From NCBI GenBank assembly GCA_016302985.1, contig JAEDMN010000188.1, forward strand, positions 1 through 6,316: 6,316 bases of DNA, in the 5' to 3' direction. Positions 5,385 to 6,316 of the stretch are shown here, piece after piece; the stretch's first letter is position 1, and each line of letters begins with the position of its first letter. The position numbers were made by a program, and so were the translations under genes. The notes under the pieces were generated by a model. The model saw nothing but the letters and a program-made list of their open reading frames with translations. It searched no databases and had not been told where the DNA came from. The DNA comes from Kiritimatiellia bacterium. GTDB taxonomy: Bacteria; Verrucomicrobiota; Kiritimatiellia; RFP12; UBA1067.

Positions 5385-6314
5385 GTGACGTCGTTGTCGC
5401 AAATCCTGCTGGGCTGGCTGGGATTGAACGTCCTCGCGTGGCTGCTCTCCGTTCTCGTCTTCAGAGCGTGGGCGCGGAGTGTCCGCTGGACGGAGAACGG
5501 CCTGATGCCGGACGCGGTGCCGTTTACGGCGGGCGAAGGGTCGGACGCGGTGCTCTTCGTGCATGGTTTCAACGATGTTCCGGCCGTGTGGCGGCGGTTC
5601 GTCGAGCCGTTCGTGGAGAAGGGCTTCCAGGTCGAGGCGCTGCATCTGGAGGGGCTGGGCGACGGGCGGATGGGACTTTGGTTCGACTTCCCGCTGCTGC
5701 GCTGGCAGCAGGCCGTCACGGCGCGGGTGAACGCGCTCGCGAAGAACCACCGCCGCGTCTTCCTCGTGGGGCATTCGATGGGGGGCGCGCTCGTGCTGGA
5801 CGCGGTCTACCGGCATGATCGCTGGCGGAAGGGGGTGCAGGACGCCGACGCGAAGATCGCGGGCGCGGTCCTCCTCGCTCCGCTCGTCGAGGTCTCCCGC
5901 GCCCGGGCGCCGATCCTCTCCGCGGGTGCGTGGTTCGCACTCTGCCGACTGTTCCTGCCCGGCCTCCGCTGCGTGCCGTCTGTCTTCCCGTCCGTGCAGG
6001 GAGCGGAGGACGATCCGTCGTTCCGCTACCGCCGCGACCGCTTCATGACCGTCTCCGTCCTGGGCGCGATGTTCCGGCTTGTCCGCCGTCTCCGGACACT
6101 CGACCTCTCCGAAATCGCCACTCCGCTCCAGGTCTACGTGGCCGGCAACGACCGCGTCGTGGACACGTCCGAAGCGAAATCCTACTTCGCATCCTGCCCG
6201 GCCGTGCAGGCTCTCACCGAGGTCCCCGACGCCCCCCACGTCCTCCCGCTCATCGCCCCCTGGCGCAAATTATCAACCCAGATTGCCGATGAATTCTTCA
6301 GCTTTGTGGACTGA
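5385..6314 (+). CDS. Membrane-anchored alpha/beta hydrolase (lysophospholipase/S33-type)
   Basis: Probable serine esterase or lipase of 309 residues, complete in the window. Residues 5-29 form one hydrophobic N-terminal helix (an uncleaved anchor or signal-anchor), and the catalytic domain follows from about residue 52. The oxyanion motif is HGF (60-62), the nucleophile elbow GHSMGG (129-134) with S131, the likely acid D256 in AGNDRVVD (253-260), and the likely base H285 in DAPHVLPL (282-289), giving a full Ser-Asp-His triad. The order and spacing fit monoacylglycerol lipase/lysophospholipase-like members of the Hydrolase_4 (serine aminopeptidase S33) group; residues 165-235 would be the lid. 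The substrate is not determinable; carboxylesterases and other acyl hydrolases are alternatives. The GTG start is supported by AGGAG 7 bases upstream. A 57-base gap separates it from the DMT gene, the widest in the downstream run, so it may have its own control. Confidence 0.88.
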   Translation: MTSLSQILLGWLGLNVLAWLLSVLVFRAWARSVRWTENGLMPDAVPFTAGEGSDAVLFVHGFNDVPAVWRRFVEPFVEKGFQVEALHLEGLGDGRMGLWFDFPLLRWQQAVTARVNALAKNHRRVFLVGHSMGGALVLDAVYRHDRWRKGVQDADAKIAGAVLLAPLVEVSRARAPILSAGAWFALCRLFLPGLRCVPSVFPSVQGAEDDPSFRYRRDRFMTVSVLGAMFRLVRRLRTLDLSEIATPLQVYVAGNDRVVDTSEAKSYFASCPAVQALTEVPDAPHVLPLIAPWRKLSTQIADEFFSFVD

Positions 6315-6316
6315 TT

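Noticed and set aside
4380..6239. Long open frame of 619 codons on the minus strand
   Set aside because: It lies antisense to the DMT and hydrolase genes, both of which have clear family motifs. Its translation is rich in Arg, Asp, Glu and His with no domain, the usual shadow of GC-rich third positions.

Overview
The window is a GC-rich bacterial segment in which every convincing gene lies on the + strand. Codon use strongly favours G or C at third positions from about 1219 onward. The mix of a menaquinone-type prenyltransferase, a secreted beta-helix carbohydrate-active protein and sparse Shine-Dalgarno sites is compatible with the Verrucomicrobiota/Kiritimatiellota (PVC) group. That assignment is a guess from style, because no marker gene in the window settles it.

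Region 1 (1-1150) is the accessory part. It starts with the C-terminal piece of a DUF1810-family protein (66-299). Two bases later comes a 282-residue protein whose C-terminal third carries a PD-(D/E)XK nuclease signature like that of the DUF1887/Card1 family, but which has no recognisable CARF sensor domain in front of it. This gene is clearly lower in GC than everything downstream, which suggests acquisition by transfer.

Region 2 (1151-1218) is a short intergenic stretch. It holds two perfect-but-one 16-bp tandem repeats plus a partial third copy, running straight into an extended -10 box (TGCTATACT). The spacing of that box to the next ATG predicts a leaderless transcript.

Region 3 (1219-6314) is a tightly packed co-directional run: RNase PH (rph, tRNA 3'-end trimming), a UbiA/MenA-type prenyltransferase, a secreted right-handed beta-helix protein resembling glycoside hydrolase family 28, a ten-helix EamA/DMT transporter, and a membrane-anchored alpha/beta hydrolase. 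Gaps are 4 to 57 bases. The products do not form one pathway, so this looks like a loosely assembled housekeeping and metabolic cluster. A GC-rich hairpin over the prenyltransferase stop codon and an A/T-rich -10-like box just after it hint that the beta-helix gene may begin its own transcription unit.

No RNA gene, CRISPR array, insertion sequence or convincing intrinsic terminator was seen. The best candidate for something little described is the CARF-less DUF1887-like nuclease; the rest is ordinary in type, with some altered motifs noted below.
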